Assembly (NCBI GenBank): GCA_905221605.1
Contig: CAJNDS010002355.1
Location: 316,001 to 380,000 of the forward strand
Direction: 5' to 3'
Source of the DNA: Symbiodinium natans
Taxonomy: Eukaryota > Sar > Dinophyceae > Suessiales > Symbiodiniaceae
DNA: 64,000 bases
This document shows, one piece after another, positions 10,601-21,378 of this stretch. Within the stretch, counting starts at the first letter, position 1. Each line of letters starts with the position of its first letter. A program made the translations under genes and the position numbers. The notes beneath the pieces were generated by a model. The model searched no databases, was not told the origin of the DNA, and saw only the letters and a program-made list of their open reading frames with translations.

Positions 10601-13600
10601 GCATGCGGCATGCACCAGACACATCAACCCACAAACAGACGGCAAACGTACATGCATATCTACATTGATGTACAAACTTTGCTTTCCTTGCAATGACCTC
10701 TTTCAGTGCAGTCCACTGTGACACTGTACCAGTGGGCTGCTTGTGTGGCCAGGCTAACGCCCAGTGCCACCCTCCTGATCAAGGCCGGCGTTGTTTTTTT
10801 TTCACCAGCGGCCCGAGGCTTCCAAGAAGATGGCACCCCTGAACTTAAGAACCTTCCCCAAAATCGAGAGATGAGAATCCCGATGTTGTCCTGATAAGGC
10901 AGACATATAATGCTTCCGTTTTTTGAGGGTTATGAAGCAAATCGTAGTGACGCCGAATTAAATCCCTAGGGCCTAAACCTGCAAGCCCAAGCGTTTCAAG
11001 CCCAAGCCTTGGGCTGCAAGAAGCCAGCAAAGGGTATAGGGTTTAGCGTTTAGGGTTTAGGGTTTAGGGTTTAGGGTTTAGGGTTTAGGGTTTAGGGTTT
11101 AGGGTTGTGTTGAGTTTTCTCTGTGGCCTGCGGCATGCTGCTTGGCACTTCACATGTCAAGCCTTGAGCTTGAATCCTCTCAGAGGTGGCCTTCTTGATC
11201 TTCCCCCTCGGGTTTAGGGTTTAGGGCTTAGGGTTTAGGGTTAGGGTTTAGGGTTTAGGGTTTAGGGTTTGGGGTTTAGGGTTTAGGTTTAGGGTTTAGG
11301 GTTTAGGGTTAGGGTTTAGGGTTTAGGGTTTAGGGTTTAGGGTTTAGGGTTTAGGGTTTAGGGTTTAGGGCTTAGGGCTTAGGGTTTAGGGTTCAGGGTT
11401 TAGGGTTCAGGGTTCAGGGCTCAGGGTTCAGGGCTTTAGGGTTTAGGGAACCCTGACTCCTCCCGCGCAACAGGGCATCTCTGCGATGCCAGCAGCGCCT
11501 GCGGAGGACGCAGAAGGAGGCAGCTCAGTCGGTTTAGGGATTAGGGTTTAGGGTTTAGGGTTTAGGGTTTAGGGTTTAGGGTTTAGGGTTTAAGGTTTAG
11601 GGGGTCCATGGACCTTTGTAGTATGGGCGAGTATGGGGTTTAGGGTTTGGGGTAGTAAGGGTTGAGGGTTTAGGGATATATACTTGGGCTTTAAAGGGGT
11701 TCCCATACAGTAGCTTAGGGCCCAAATTTATACGATTTAGGCGCATGGAGATTTTAGGGAATGTAGTGGACGGATATAAGCTGCACAGTGGCTGTGACGT
11801 GTTTAGGGTCTACAGGGTTTACCGGGCGCGTGGGTCACAAAGCAGGGCTCTTGGGCTGCCCCGTCTTTCGTGGAATGCCGACCTGGGAACGGCTTTGCTC
11901 CCGTCCGAAATGCAACAACTGAGCCGATCTCAAAGCATTTTCAAATTTTAAGGCCCTGGCAGTCTGTACCCCCCTCCAGCCACTTACGCTAGGCGCAGCA
12001 GCTCCTGAAGTCCCATCAGCACCCACTTCAGCGTCGTGTCCACGGGGCCATGCCATGGTGGCTGAGCTGCATGGGTCCAGTCTTGCTTGAGGAAGCACGG
12101 AAAATCACAGGCACCCGAGTGGGTTCTTGCATTTCGGCGACCTGGGATGGATCCCTGTTGCAGTTCCCATTCCTAGATCATGTGCAGCATCTCTCGCTTG
12201 TGCAAAATGACTGTCACAGCTTCCACTTTTCGTATCAGGGCTCGGTTCCATGGTGTTCGTTCGTACTATTTCCAGAACCCCAGGCCTTGGTACCTGGGTG
12301 TAACGCACATCGCCTGAGCAAAACCCTTCAGCACAGCGCACATGTTGGTAGCTGAGCTCGCACTTGGAATAAGACAGAAGCAGGGCTTCGGATGTATTCA
12401 AGCTGCTGTACGACCATCAACACATAATCAAAGCATTCGCGTTGCTGTCTTGCTTTTGTGAGCATGCCGCGGGACGGAACCAAGCAGCAAAAGCGGAGCG
12501 GACACACATCCTGTGTAGTCATGTAGGTTCGAGTTCACTAAGACTATAAGCCTTTCCATGCCAGCATGTGCAACAAACAGATGTAAGAGGCTCATTCAAC
12601 ATGAGCATCCGTGAGGTTGCGTGCGTTCACAGCCTGATGTGTGGGTGCGTGTGTGTGTGCGTGTGTGTGTGCGTGCGCGCCCCGCGATCGCCCACCCCCA
12701 CTGAATTGCTGCGTGTATCTGTTCAAAAGTTGCAGCCGCGCCACGAAACACGACCGCAACATAAACTCATAGAAACGAAAATCAGAGGCCCTGTGCCAAA
12801 GCAACACCTGACACATGCAATTAGTTTCAGGAGGGAAATTGTGCCTGTCATGGACAGAACAGCAGCACAATAAACCCTGGACCAGCAACATCTTTGAATC
12901 TGTTGTTCTTCTGCTCGCAATCAACGCGCCGGGGCAAGACCAGGTCGTCAAGAAGACAACAGAATGGATGCCATACCCTAAATCCTAAACGCCAAACCCA
13001 GTATCTACCTGCCTTCCTGGACGACTATAGTTTATGGTGTAGCAGCAGCGCCCCAACGTCCGCGGCAATCAAGCAAAACACAAGAAAAGAAGAGTGCAAC
13101 GAAGAGAGGGAGAGAGAGAGAGAGAACACCCCAAAAAGCGAGCAGAGTCACCCAAAACCGCAATGTCCTCCCCTCCCCCTGCCTCCCCCCTCTAACCCTT
13201 AACCCCACATGAATCTCCCCCCTCCCCCTCCCCCTCCCCCCTCCCTCTCCCCCGTCCCCCTCAACCCCCTCAACCCCCACTCTCACGTTGCTCAGGTGTT
13301 GGTGGCGACCTCAGAGGATGCCTGGTGCGACAAATGTTCAGAGGACCCCGGGTGTGGGTTGGCGCGTGTTTAAGGGTCAAGGGTTTAGGGTTGAGGGTTG
13401 AGGGTTGAGGCAGGGTCCAGGGTTCGAAGATGTTTGTTCTTCATGTTCTTGTTGTCAATGTTTTTTTCTTGTTGATGGGTGCAGTCACCGAGAAGTTGGA
13501 GCTTGTGTAAAGAAGCGAGGCATAATCCAAGATAGCTCAAACTCTTTCCGTCTGTTGCACATGCTTGCAGGCTGCGACTGGAACTGTTTTTCTGCGTTGT

Positions 13601-14567
13601 GTTTTGTTTTGTTGTTTTAAGTCCGCTTCATTTCTTATAAGGGAGCCTATTCATACATACTTTTTAATTGGCTTAAAGCACAACTCAGTTTTTGGTTTTA
13701 GTAAAGCCATCGTCTGCCGATGCTCGCAAGCCGCACACGTAATGGCAGCAGGTGCACGGGGTAAGGCAAGGGTCAGGAAGATTCAAGAAGCATTGTTTAA
13801 GACATAGTCGTCAAGGTGCCGGCTGCCAGCGAGTATGCGTACACAAGATTGGCTTTTGTTTTATGTTGAAGTATTTCCTAAGCATTTTCTAAGTAGTTTC
13901 TTTTACATTTCCATTCAAAAGTGCGAAATGTATGCTTCGAAGGCACTGCCCCCTGGCGAGCAAGTGTACAACTGCCGTGGCCTTGGTCGAATGGGGGCTT
14001 GTTCAAGTCATGGACTTTTGTTGAACCGTGGACTTGTGCGGGATATGCTGACATAGTACGGACCCATCAACCTCTGATGATTCCAGAGTGATCTCGAAGA
14101 TATCTTTGGCTTCCCTTGCGTTTCATCCGGGTGCCAGGGCCTGTCCGCGTAGGCCCAAACCCCAAACCCCAAACCCCAAACCCCAAACCCCAAACCCCAA
14201 ACCCCAAACCCCAAACCCCAAACCCCAAACCCCAAACCCCAAACCCCAAACCCCCAACCCCAAACCCCAAACCCCACACCCCAAACCCCAAACCCCAAAC
14301 CCCAAACCCCAAACCCCAAACCCCAAACCCCAAACCCCAAACCCCAAACCCCAAACCCCAAACCCCAAACCCCAAACCCCAAACCCCAAACCCCAAACCC
14401 CAAACCCCAAACCCCAAACCCTAAACCCTAAACCCTAAACCCTAAACCCTAAACCCTAAACCCTAGCCCTAAACCCTAAACCCGTAGGCCCCCTTATGAT
14501 CTTCCACAGGCTCGGAGTGCGACTACTTCGAATGCAAGAGCGACGGCCTCAGTGGCAGACCCATGCC
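7641..14567 (+). CDS. Eight-exon hypothetical protein with Cys-rich end
   Basis: Exons 7641-7727, 8550-8632, 9406-9507, 10036-10128, 11474-11531, 13296-13351, 14087-14148 and 14510-14567 join without a frame break (199 codons, open at both ends). The first reads SFVQLPPTRTISRIVGAD; later ones give VTGTSFGPDDTLLSVRDF, VRQELCLLLGEG, AHLLHLGGAAELLTRAARA and a helical LRCQQRLRRTQKEAAQ. The last three are Cys-rich (DAWCDKCSEDPG, GARACPR, SECDYFECKSDG), like a small extracellular disulfide module. Donors at 9508, 10129 and 11532 are GTTTAGGG or GTTTATAGG repeat units. It lies just upstream of the kelch exons and may be the same gene, but phase is lost between 14567 and 15233. Confidence 0.5.
9190..9400. 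mobile_element. Family E-like dispersed sequence, reverse orientation, plus TTTAGGG units
   Basis: Two pieces (9200-9245 and 9330-9395) rich in GGGGTCC, TTTGGGGT and TATTTTTGGGG resemble the reverse complement of the sequences at 35425-35525 and 62920-63012. TTTAGGG-type units at 9247-9320 separate them. Partial similarity judged by eye. Confidence 0.3.
9845..10445 (+). repeat. Matched variant arrays CCCTATAAA and TTTATAGGG on either side of an exon
   Basis: Before the exon at 10036-10128 the units drift to CCCTATAAACC (9960-10018). After it, about thirty units of TTTATAGGG and TTGATAGGG or TTGAGAGGG fill 10129-10445. The same unusual variant on both sides, mirror-imaged, is not expected from independent insertions of the standard heptamer. 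Confidence 0.85.
11038..11105 (+). repeat. TTTAGGG array
   Basis: Nine near-perfect TTTAGGG units. Confidence 0.9.
11210..11600 (+). repeat. Long TTTAGGG arrays flanking exon 11474-11531
   Basis: About thirty TTTAGGG units at 11210-11450, with TTCAGGG drift at the 3' end. The exon follows, then ten more units from 11531. Both arrays here point the same way, an exception to the usual outward arrangement. Confidence 0.9.
11960..13290. other. Intron of about 1.7 kb with few telomere units
   Basis: This sits between exons 11474-11531 and 13296-13351. It holds a GT/GC microsatellite (12640-12680), a GA run (13105-13125), and a long C-rich pyrimidine tract (13165-13290) that leads straight into the CTCAG acceptor at 13295. 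Short open frames here (for example 12050-12355) show no recognisable motif or splice context. Confidence 0.5.
14149..14509 (+). repeat. 361-nt intron made almost wholly of CCCCAAA/CCCTAAA array
   Basis: Starts GTAGGC and ends CTTCCACAG. About 330 of 361 nt are CCCCAAA units drifting to CCCTAAA at the 3' end. The array lies between two copies of CGTAGGCCC (14148-14156 and 14483-14491), the first of which contains the donor GT. Both flanking exons join in frame. Confidence 0.75.
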
Positions 14568-14869
14568 GTAAGGGTTCATGTGGGTAGTTCTCGGATCCTT
14601 TTTTAACGGGTGCTGCCGAATAATGGGTTCCCAAAAAAGGACCCTAATTTAGAAAATTACAAAATCACCCATGTACCCCAAGAGTATATATACCTCGGCC
14701 CCAAATGTACAGGATGTGTTTATAGCCTATGGGTGGAGCCCAAAGCTTTGCGTTTCACGCCCTTTTGTCAAGAAGGTGATGTCTCTGCAACCCCATGAAG
14801 CCCACAAATCCTACTATACGGACCCCATTAAAGATCAATAAGCGTAAATCAAAAACATAAATAAATATT

Positions 14870-14922
14870 AAAACATATATATATATATTATATATATATA
14901 TATACATACATACATATGTACT
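14870..14922. repeat. TA dinucleotide microsatellite
   Basis: (TA)n with TACA units, in the intron after exon 14510-14567. Confidence 0.85.
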
Positions 14923-15232
14923 TTGTAGTTATGTACTTATGTACACAAAACTGTGAAAGCCCCTTGCCCTACAAGCCCTATATGAGCCCGAAGCACCAAG
15001 CCGGAGGTTGCCGCGCCAGGGGTGCCTGAGAGACGGCGATGAAGGGATGGGATCTATTTGTCCATTTAGGGTTTAGGGTTTAGGGTTTAGGGCTTCAGGA
15101 GTGTGCGGCGCGGTGCCTGCATCGCGTTTCACGTGGCCTTGCCGCAGGATTGTTTCTCTTGTGGTGACTGTATTGTTTTATCTTGTGCCATAGTATTGAT
15201 GATATTTTTAGTTATGACATCGTTTTTTACAG

Positions 15233-17756
15233 GCCGGGAAATTCACCCTCCCGTTCCCACTCCCACCCACATCTCTGACTTGTTAGGTAAAGCGAATATA
15301 TCAACCTAGAAAAAAGTATTTTACTTTTGCTACATATTCTGAGTTCTCTTATAACAATAAACGTATGAGTTCGTGCCACAGGTTTCTCAGAGACCTGCCG
15401 CGAGGCCATTACCCAGGTGTCATCCAGTGACCCTGCAGTCCATCTCGAGGGCTTCTCAAGCCCGGTCGCATGGGCCCAGGACCCACAGGGTGTGTAGGAT
15501 GCTAGGGTTTAGGGTTTAGGGTTTGGGGTTTGGGGTTTAGGGTTTAGGGTTTAGGGTTTAGGGTTTAGGGTCCATCGATGCTCTGGGCAGCTTTCGCTTT
15601 GCGTGCGGGAGCTCTGGGAGAGATAGGCGGCATGTACAGCTTCGCGAGGCCTTCTCTGAGGCTGCCTGCAGAACAAATTCCGAGGACCCACTTGGAGGTT
15701 CATGGTACTTGATAACCCATTCTTTAGGATATTAGTACCCCCTCGTATAATCCCTTTTAAGGACTGACCCTGAAACCTCAAGCCCTGGGCGCCTCGCAGG
15801 TTTCCGGCACGCCGCCATTGGAGCGCGCGTTCCATTCCTTCGACCTGATCGGCATGGTGCCCAGTTTTGTGGGGATCCATTTGCCCTTGGGATACGTTTT
15901 GGCTAAAATCCCCCCCATCTTAAGTGTCAGTCATGTTTTTTCGGTTGGGAAATCGTTTTGTTATGTTTCCGAGAGTGTGAAGAAGCACCTTTCCCAGTCC
16001 CCATGCCCATAGGCTTCCTAAGAGGTGCCCACCTCACGAGTGACCCCATCTAGAGATGAATCGTTTGTCACTTCGGGCCGTGAGCCGTGCAGAATTGGAG
16101 GGACTGTCGGGCTGGGTCCAGGGTTAGGTCCGATGATCTACACGCAGCTCGTAGTCACCTTGGCCTTTTGTGGGACAATCAATCGCACTGGTGCAAGTAC
16201 ATCCGTGTTCCAGTATATAAATACAGTAAGGCCGCGGTTCGTGTAGGTTCGTTTCGGTTTCCGCTACATACTCTGGAACGGTTCCGGTTCAGGCGGTTCG
16301 CTGCGGCTTGCGGTTCGGTTCGGTTCGGTTCGGGTCTCCCCCCACCCCCCCTCCATCCAGCCTCCATCCAGCCCAGCCCCCCTCCAGCCCAGCCATCCAG
16401 CCCCCCTCCATCCAGCCCAGCCCAGCCCACCCCAGCCCCTCCATCCAGGGGCTAAGCTGGATGGAGGCGGGCTTGGGGTTGGATGGAGGGGGCTGGATGG
16501 AGGGGGGGCTGGGTTGCATTGGGGGGGCTTGGGGGCTTGGAGGGGGGGGTGGGCTGGGGGCTTGGGGGGGGCTGGGGCGGTTGGGCTGGATGGAGGGGGG
16601 CTGGGCTGGATGGAGGGGGCTGGGCTTGGGCTGGATGGAGGCTGGATGGGGGATGGAGGGGGGCTTGGAGGGGGGGCTGAGCTAGATTGGATGGAGGGGG
16701 CTGGGCTGGATGGGGGGCTGGGCTGGATGGAGGGGGGCTGGGCAGGCCTTGGCTTGAGGTTCGGTTCCATGGCGGTTCGTGTTTGTCTCGGTTTCGGCGG
16801 TTCACGGTTCACACGGTTCCTTTGCGCGTGCGGTTCTTGGCGGTTCGGTTCCGGTTTGCGGTTCGGTTCGCGGCTTTCCTGTAAATAGCCTCTGTCACAT
16901 TCTGCGAGCCAGCAAGTACATGTTTTGTTTGAGCTTGTACCGGCAATCCAGAAATACCGAGGCAAGTGGGTCTTCTGCTTTGCTGGCTCCAGCCAGACCA
17001 GGCGTGGTGGTATGTTTGCATCGCTCCGTGCATCCGACTTGTCCTGAAATGGGATGGCACCCCTTCCCCCCTTAAACCATAAACCCTAAACCCTAAACCC
17101 CAAACCCTAAATCCTAAACCCTAAACCCTAACCTGGCTATACTCCGATTGTTGACGATCGCCTGCCCCACGCTGCAGCATCAGCGACTTGTACATCCTCG
17201 ACATGCCGAACATGAGATGGGCACGGCCCTTGTACGAGGGCCAGGCAGGGCAGCGGGTGAGCAACACTATACTTTAGGGATTAGGGAGCCGGGTTTAGGG
17301 TTTAGGGTTTAGGGTTTAGGGTTTTGGGCTTTGGGTTTTGGGTTTTGGGTTTTGGGTTTAGTTGTGAGGACCTCGTTCTTCCCTCGTGTTTCGGTTGTCA
17401 CAGGGACCGTCCAGCATCTCCCGAGTGGTCTGGGACTTTGTTTTAATGGGGCACTTTTGCATGTGCCGCCCTCGCGTGAGGGTTGTTCACGTAAGCCCAG
17501 ATTGAATCGTCCACGTAGCGTAAACCAAGTTGAGTCTTTCACGATCTTGCAGATTTCTTCACGGGTACTCTCTGCAGTGTTCAGAGTTCAACCATAACCA
17601 TGCAGCACTCCCCTGTGCAAAGCTTAGGATTTAGGATTAGCGGTGACTCTAACCCTTGCGGACCTGCCAGCCGGCACGCAACAGGTGAATGCCAGAGCAC
17701 ATGCCTCCTCCGTTCTCCATGACAAGCTCATCGTTTTTGGTGGCGTGAGAGACAAG
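15233..17756 (+). CDS. Kelch-repeat protein, partial gene model
   Basis: The exons 17178-17256 and 17685-17756 join in phase and give a classic kelch blade: DLYILDMPNMRW, then QRVNARAHASSV and DKLIVFGGVRDK. The first has a strong GTGAGC donor. Upstream, 15233-15286 and 15382-15489 join in phase (PTPTHISDLLG into FSETCREAITQV, GFSSPVAWAQDP), and 15800-15856 reads SGTPPLERAFHSFDLIG, like the start of a blade. A further candidate at 16148-16212 reads LGLLWDNQSHWCKYIRV. Kelch blades build beta-propellers used for protein binding. Junctions between 15489, 15800, 16148 and 17178 do not all keep phase, so exons are missing or mis-bounded. Start and end of the gene are not seen. Confidence 0.7.
15496..15571 (+). 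repeat. TTTAGGG/TTTGGGG array after exon 15382-15489
   Basis: Ten units beginning just after the GTGTGT donor. Confidence 0.85.
15685..15775. mobile_element. Family A dispersed sequence (partial)
   Basis: Contains ACTTGGAGGTTCATGGTACT and CATTC..TTAGTACCCCC, close to the sequences at 23905 and 63938 (CTTGGAGGTTC..G.TACT). Confidence 0.45.
16240..16885. repeat. Large CTCCATCCAGCCC inverted repeat inside GGTTC repeats
   Basis: The core 16335-16745 has C-rich units (CCTCCATCCAGCCC) up to 16450 and then their reverse complement (GGGCTGGATGGAGG) to 16740, a potential long hairpin. On both sides lie direct runs of CGGTTC/GGTTCGGTTC (16245-16330 and 16755-16875). It sits in a kelch-gene intron. 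Proline- or glycine-rich open frames here are by-products of the repeat. Confidence 0.8.
17073..17360 (+). repeat. Outward arrays flanking kelch exon 17178-17256
   Basis: CCCTAAA units at 17073-17130 before the exon. TTTAGGG units and TTTTGGG variants at 17293-17360 after it. Confidence 0.85.
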
Positions 17757-17774
17757 GTGGGACTCCTCAAAATT

Positions 17775-17908
17775 CCTCTTGGCAGCCCAGTGGTGCCCCT
17801 TCTTTTTTCTCCTTTTTTGGTTCTAGGTTCCCTTAGAAAGTAACCAGCCTCAAATCGGGCAGCCTTGTATACTGTAATATAGTTACTGGGCTACCAAGGC
17901 TGGTGAGG
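17775..17908. mobile_element. Family C inverted-repeat element (fullest copy)
   Basis: Follows the kelch donor at 17757 within about 25 bp. The left end CTTGGCAGCCCAGTGG is mirrored by ACTGGGCTACCAAG near the right end. Inside are a CTTTTTTCTCC tract and GGTTCTAGGTTCCCTTAG. It is non-coding, about 125 bp, with related pieces at 517, 22845, 27550, 35935, 38550 and 49880. Confidence 0.6.
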
Positions 17909-18071
17909 CCCTGAACCCCATGCTTCGCTCCAAGAAGAGTCCTGAATCTCTGACCTAAGCAACCACGCCAAAGCCAAAGCCCTAAGGCCTAAAAGCCCTG
18001 AAGACCCTCGAACCCTAATTGGATTCCTAAACGCCCTTTAGTTGCTCAACCCCTAATCCGGATCCTCGCAG

Positions 18072-18150
18072 ATCACACAAACCTCCAAGAACGGCCCGCC
18101 GGATGTCGAGCGCGGCGGCCAAGGGGTTCCACACCACATCGTCGTTGGAC
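18072..18150 (+). CDS. Weak exon candidate after the kelch exons
   Basis: After CCTCGCAG the frame in phase with the kelch exon reads SKNGPPDVERGGQGV; another frame is open into a hydrophobic end (VALLVAFGFFVF). No kelch motif is visible, so this may not belong to the gene. Confidence 0.25.
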
Positions 18151-18159
18151 GTAGCCCTG

Positions 18160-19040
18160 TTGGTTGCTTTTGGCTTTTTCGTTTTCTGAGGGACCATTGT
18201 TGGGTACAAGTAGGCTCTGCGAACAGCTGAGCGCGGGCTGCATTCCGTAATCTGACATGAGAGACAGATTCTTTCAGAAATTCAAGGCTGCTTTGGCAGC
18301 TCTGCTTTCATGATTCGGAGCTTGAATGTTGGTGTCGGGGTTCATGGTGCCTGCCAACCTTCTTAGTTGAGGAATATGCCCTCAGCAAGAATGCGATTCC
18401 TCAACTTAGGGCTGCGTGATCGTCCCACTCTCGTAGAACGTATTCCCACTATCAACGACCAACAGTATTGAATATACATACATGTACATATTTCCTCATG
18501 TGCTTTCATAGCCCTTTATTCAAGCACACACATACATTTCTGTAGAGAGAGTTTTTCAGAAATACATGCATACATTGAGATATATTATATGCATGTGTAT
18601 ACGAATATATATATATATATATATATATTTTTATTTATATTTATATTTATTTATTTATGCATATGTATACATATATATGTCTAGAGAATATTTCAACCTT
18701 GAAGACGTCGCAGTCGATTTGCAGCACGTGGCCACCTGAGCAATGAAGGCCACACATCTCGAAGAAGCTCTTCTTCTTGAATGTGCTCGAGGCAAACCCA
18801 AATTGAACAACAAGCCACCCAAAGCCTAAGCCTACAGGCCATAACCTAACGCCACAAGCCCTAAACGCCCTAAATCTTGAGATCCTAAATCAGCAGAGCC
18901 TCGATCCCTTGGGCCACAGAAGCCTCCAAGACTGCGTGTATTCTATGAGATAGGAGGTTGTAGGGTTGAGGGCCTAGGGGTGATGGGTTTAGGGCTGTGA
19001 ACACAGAAGCCCCAGCAAGCTTTCCCCCTGCCCAAGCGCG
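18160..19040. other. Intergenic or intronic stretch with TA/ATAC microsatellite
   Basis: Holds an AT-rich tract with (TA)n and TATTTAT units (18465-18690) and degenerate CCCTAA units around 18830-18900. No supported exon. Confidence 0.5.
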
Positions 19041-19049
19041 AAGCGCCTC

Positions 19050-19120
19050 ATGGCCACCAAGCCGTGCATTTCAGGCTCAAGCCTTTCTGGGGTATCCCCA
19101 TCCCTGGACTTTGTGAACCG
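19050..19120 (+). CDS. Possible exon; ATG-initiated or internal
   Basis: From ATG at 19050 the frame reads MATKPCISGSSLSGVSPSLD to a GTAGCT donor at 19121. If instead the TTTCAG at 19074 is an acceptor, the exon reads LKPFWGIPIPGLCEP. A Met start after a gene-sized gap is attractive but the two readings cannot be separated. Confidence 0.35.
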
Positions 19121-19257
19121 GTAGCTTACCCCTCCCTGTCCGGATGTCTCTGATTCAGCCGGCGTCGGCCGTGCTTGGGCCGATCTCCCTCACAGCCGCT
19201 GAGCCAGGGTTCAGAGCTATGCGAGGTGTGGGGGGTGTGTCGGTATGAAGACAAGTG

Positions 19258-19378
19258 CCTATATGCATACACACATGCGCATATGTATCCATATATACAT
19301 ATACACACATACATATACGCACATACACGCATGTACGTATATGCATGCATACATACATATATATATATATAATACACG
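19258..19378. repeat. ATAC/ACAT-type microsatellite
   Basis: Long CA/TA-rich tract of ATACACAC and ATACAT units. It keeps several frames open on both strands with Tyr/His/Ile/Thr-rich peptides that are not genes. Confidence 0.85.
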
Positions 19379-20226
19379 CACAATCTGCGTGCATGTGTCT
19401 TCATGTTTCAGCGTCCGCCTCTGCAGGAAGCAGCAGCGCCGCCAAATAGCTAGGATTTCCCTTGGTACCTTTGCGGGCAGGATTCCTTGTAAACAGGAAC
19501 TCCCAACCCCCAACCCGAAGCCCTAAGCCCCAAGCCCCAGTTTTTCCCTAAACCCTTTACACTCTAAATAAACCCTAAACCCGACAGACTGAACTTAGCC
19601 ATAAACCAAAACCCTTGGAACAGCCCCCAGCTGCCAAGGCACTGGTCGGCTTTCTCGTCCTTGCGCATTTGGCCTTCTGCATCTTCGACGCTGGGATTTA
19701 GATTTTGTAGATAGCAGATTTAGGGTTTAGGGTGTAGGGTTTAGTGTTTAGGGTTTAGGGTTTAGGGTTTAGGCTGTGTTTGTGTAGGAGCTTGTTCGTT
19801 TAGAGTTTAGACCTTTCTGTAGATTAGTGCGCGTAAATACATTCTAAATGTAATCGCTTCTAAAACATAGTGATCTAATTTGAGCTATACAGAGAGTTAT
19901 GTTTTGCTTCTATGCGGGTTCTACATGATAACCGGTATTTCTTCAGGCCCCTGCAGTAGAGTCAGCACGCTGGAGACTCTCAGTAGGTCGGTTGCCATGC
20001 CACGGCAACCAGCTCAGTGGCCTGTTGTACGGGTTGCCAAAACAGACATCTCCTCTGGCATTCTCTCTGAGGGTGAAACTCTGTCCACACCTTTTTGAAA
20101 TAGGCATTTCCCAAAACTAGGGGTACCCCTTTTGTACCCCAATAGAGTTGAATCCCCTTAAAGGGACCCCAAAACAGGGTACTGTGCGAAACCCTGTTGT
20201 CCTAAAGAGTATGAACCATGCCGCAG

Positions 20227-20343
20227 ATGCTGGCGAGCGTCAGATCCGACCAGAGCATGACGATTGGACACGTGGAGGTGTCCAACACGCTTCAGCGCCT
20301 CGACCTTGCACCCTGCAACGAGCCTCAAACTCCTAAACCCTAA
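20227..20343 (+). CDS. Possible terminal exon
   Basis: After the ATGCCGCAG acceptor the frame runs MLASVRSDQSMTIGH, VEVSNTLQRLDLAPCNE and reaches a TAA inside a CCCTAAA unit. GTGGAG or GTGTCC could also act as donor. Composition is protein-like; no domain recognised. CCCTAAA units follow to 20405. Confidence 0.4.
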   Translation: MLASVRSDQSMTIGHVEVSNTLQRLDLAPCNEPQTPKP

Positions 20344-20405
20344 AACCTTGTAGACCCTAGACCCTAAACCCTAAACCCTAAACCCTAAACCCTAAACCCT
20401 AAACC
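20340..20405 (+). repeat. CCCTAAA array
   Basis: Eight or so units, some degenerate (CCCTAGA). Confidence 0.85.
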
Positions 20406-21104
20406 TGCCCTCTAGAAGGCCCAAGGCCGAGCCCAAAAGCCTTCCTCCTGTTGAATGAGGCCAATACAGGAGCCGAAATTGTTTTCTACAAATGTAGCGT
20501 CCGCTACGCGAGATACCTACTCTGCTTGAAGAGTTCCACCAGGAAGTCCCCAAGCCATGTCAGAGTCTCCGTAAGCTACATCTCCTTCCGCTTCCCCCAA
20601 TCCTTGCTCTTCCCCCTGAATGCATAGGGATCTCTGTTGTTTTTAATCCGCCGGGGCCTGGGTTAGATTCTGCGTTCGAAAGGTTTGTGTGTGTGTGTGT
20701 GTGTTGGGGAGGGGGCTTACGCAGAGATGAATATCCCCAACTTGGGTCGTTAGGGTACTTGGGGTTTTGCAGGTGTAGGTGCTCTTCCTCATAGCTACTG
20801 ACATCAGAGGCTTGGTAGGACCTTGGGGTTTTTTGTGGGCTTTTGAGGCCACACTACGGAGGCCTGTGGTGCAACTACTAACTAATTCTGCCAGCTTCGA
20901 TTTCAGACTACGGACCATGAAAGGGAATTGCGATGCGAACATGCTTCATCATAACTAGCTGCCTTGGGCTCAGGGTTTAAGCTTAGAAGTCGGGCTTTTG
21001 GGTTTAGGGTTTGGGGTTGATAAACTTTCTGTCACAGCTGCTCTGAGCCTTAGGATGGCACCCTGCGCCCGAGAGCCTCAGCCCTATAGGCCCTAATAAA
21101 GGAG

Positions 21105-21275
21105 TGGAAATAATTAGTAACAATATTCCCTTAGGGTCCCTGTGTAAGTACACTATACTGGCACCCCAAAACCCCTATTCTAATTCTGAAACCCTTAGGG
21201 TTTCTTGTAAGTATACTATAAGAACCCCCCCCCCCCAAAAAAAAAAAAAAAAAAACGCGCTATTCTAATTCTGAA
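21105..21275. mobile_element. Family B dispersed element, two tandem copies
   Basis: Copy one: AACAATATTCCCTTAGGGTC.. to CCCCTATTCTAATTCTGAA. Copy two: GTAAGTATACTATAAGAACC.. to CTATTCTAATTCTGAAGGCC. The internal poly-C and poly-A tract (21226-21255) is a copy-specific expansion. Same core at 30040, 36300, 55740 and 59800. The 3' splice site TCTCAG at 21296 follows 21 bp after. Confidence 0.55.
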
Positions 21276-21296
21276 GGCCCCTGTGTAACATCTCAG

Positions 21297-21378
21297 GTGT
21301 GCCTTCGGAGCCTTCTGTCTCATCGGCATTCCAATCACCATCCATGCATTCATTGGAACTGTCTTCAGAGCTCCAGGC
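21297..21378 (+). CDS. Membrane exon resembling a potassium-channel pore-proximal helix
   Basis: After TAACATCTCAG the frame reads CAFGAFCLIGIPITIHAFIG then TVFRAPG, ending at a GTGGGT donor. The GxxF..FxLIGIPIT pattern is what follows the selectivity filter in two-pore-type K+ channels (known for that family). The filter itself (TxGYGD) was not found nearby, so the assignment is weak. Hydrophobic exon-sized peptides at 22353 and 23113 could belong to the same membrane protein. Confidence 0.4.

Noticed and set aside
14008-14438. Long open frames on both strands made of GVWGLGF or PKPQTPN repeats.
   Set aside because: They are translations of the CCCCAAA array, open in all phases because the heptamer variant has no stop codon.
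16179-16965. 233-codon Pro-rich minus-strand frame and Gly/Trp-rich plus-strand frames.
   Set aside because: Products of the CTCCATCCAGCCC inverted repeat; no splice signals or non-repetitive coding sequence.
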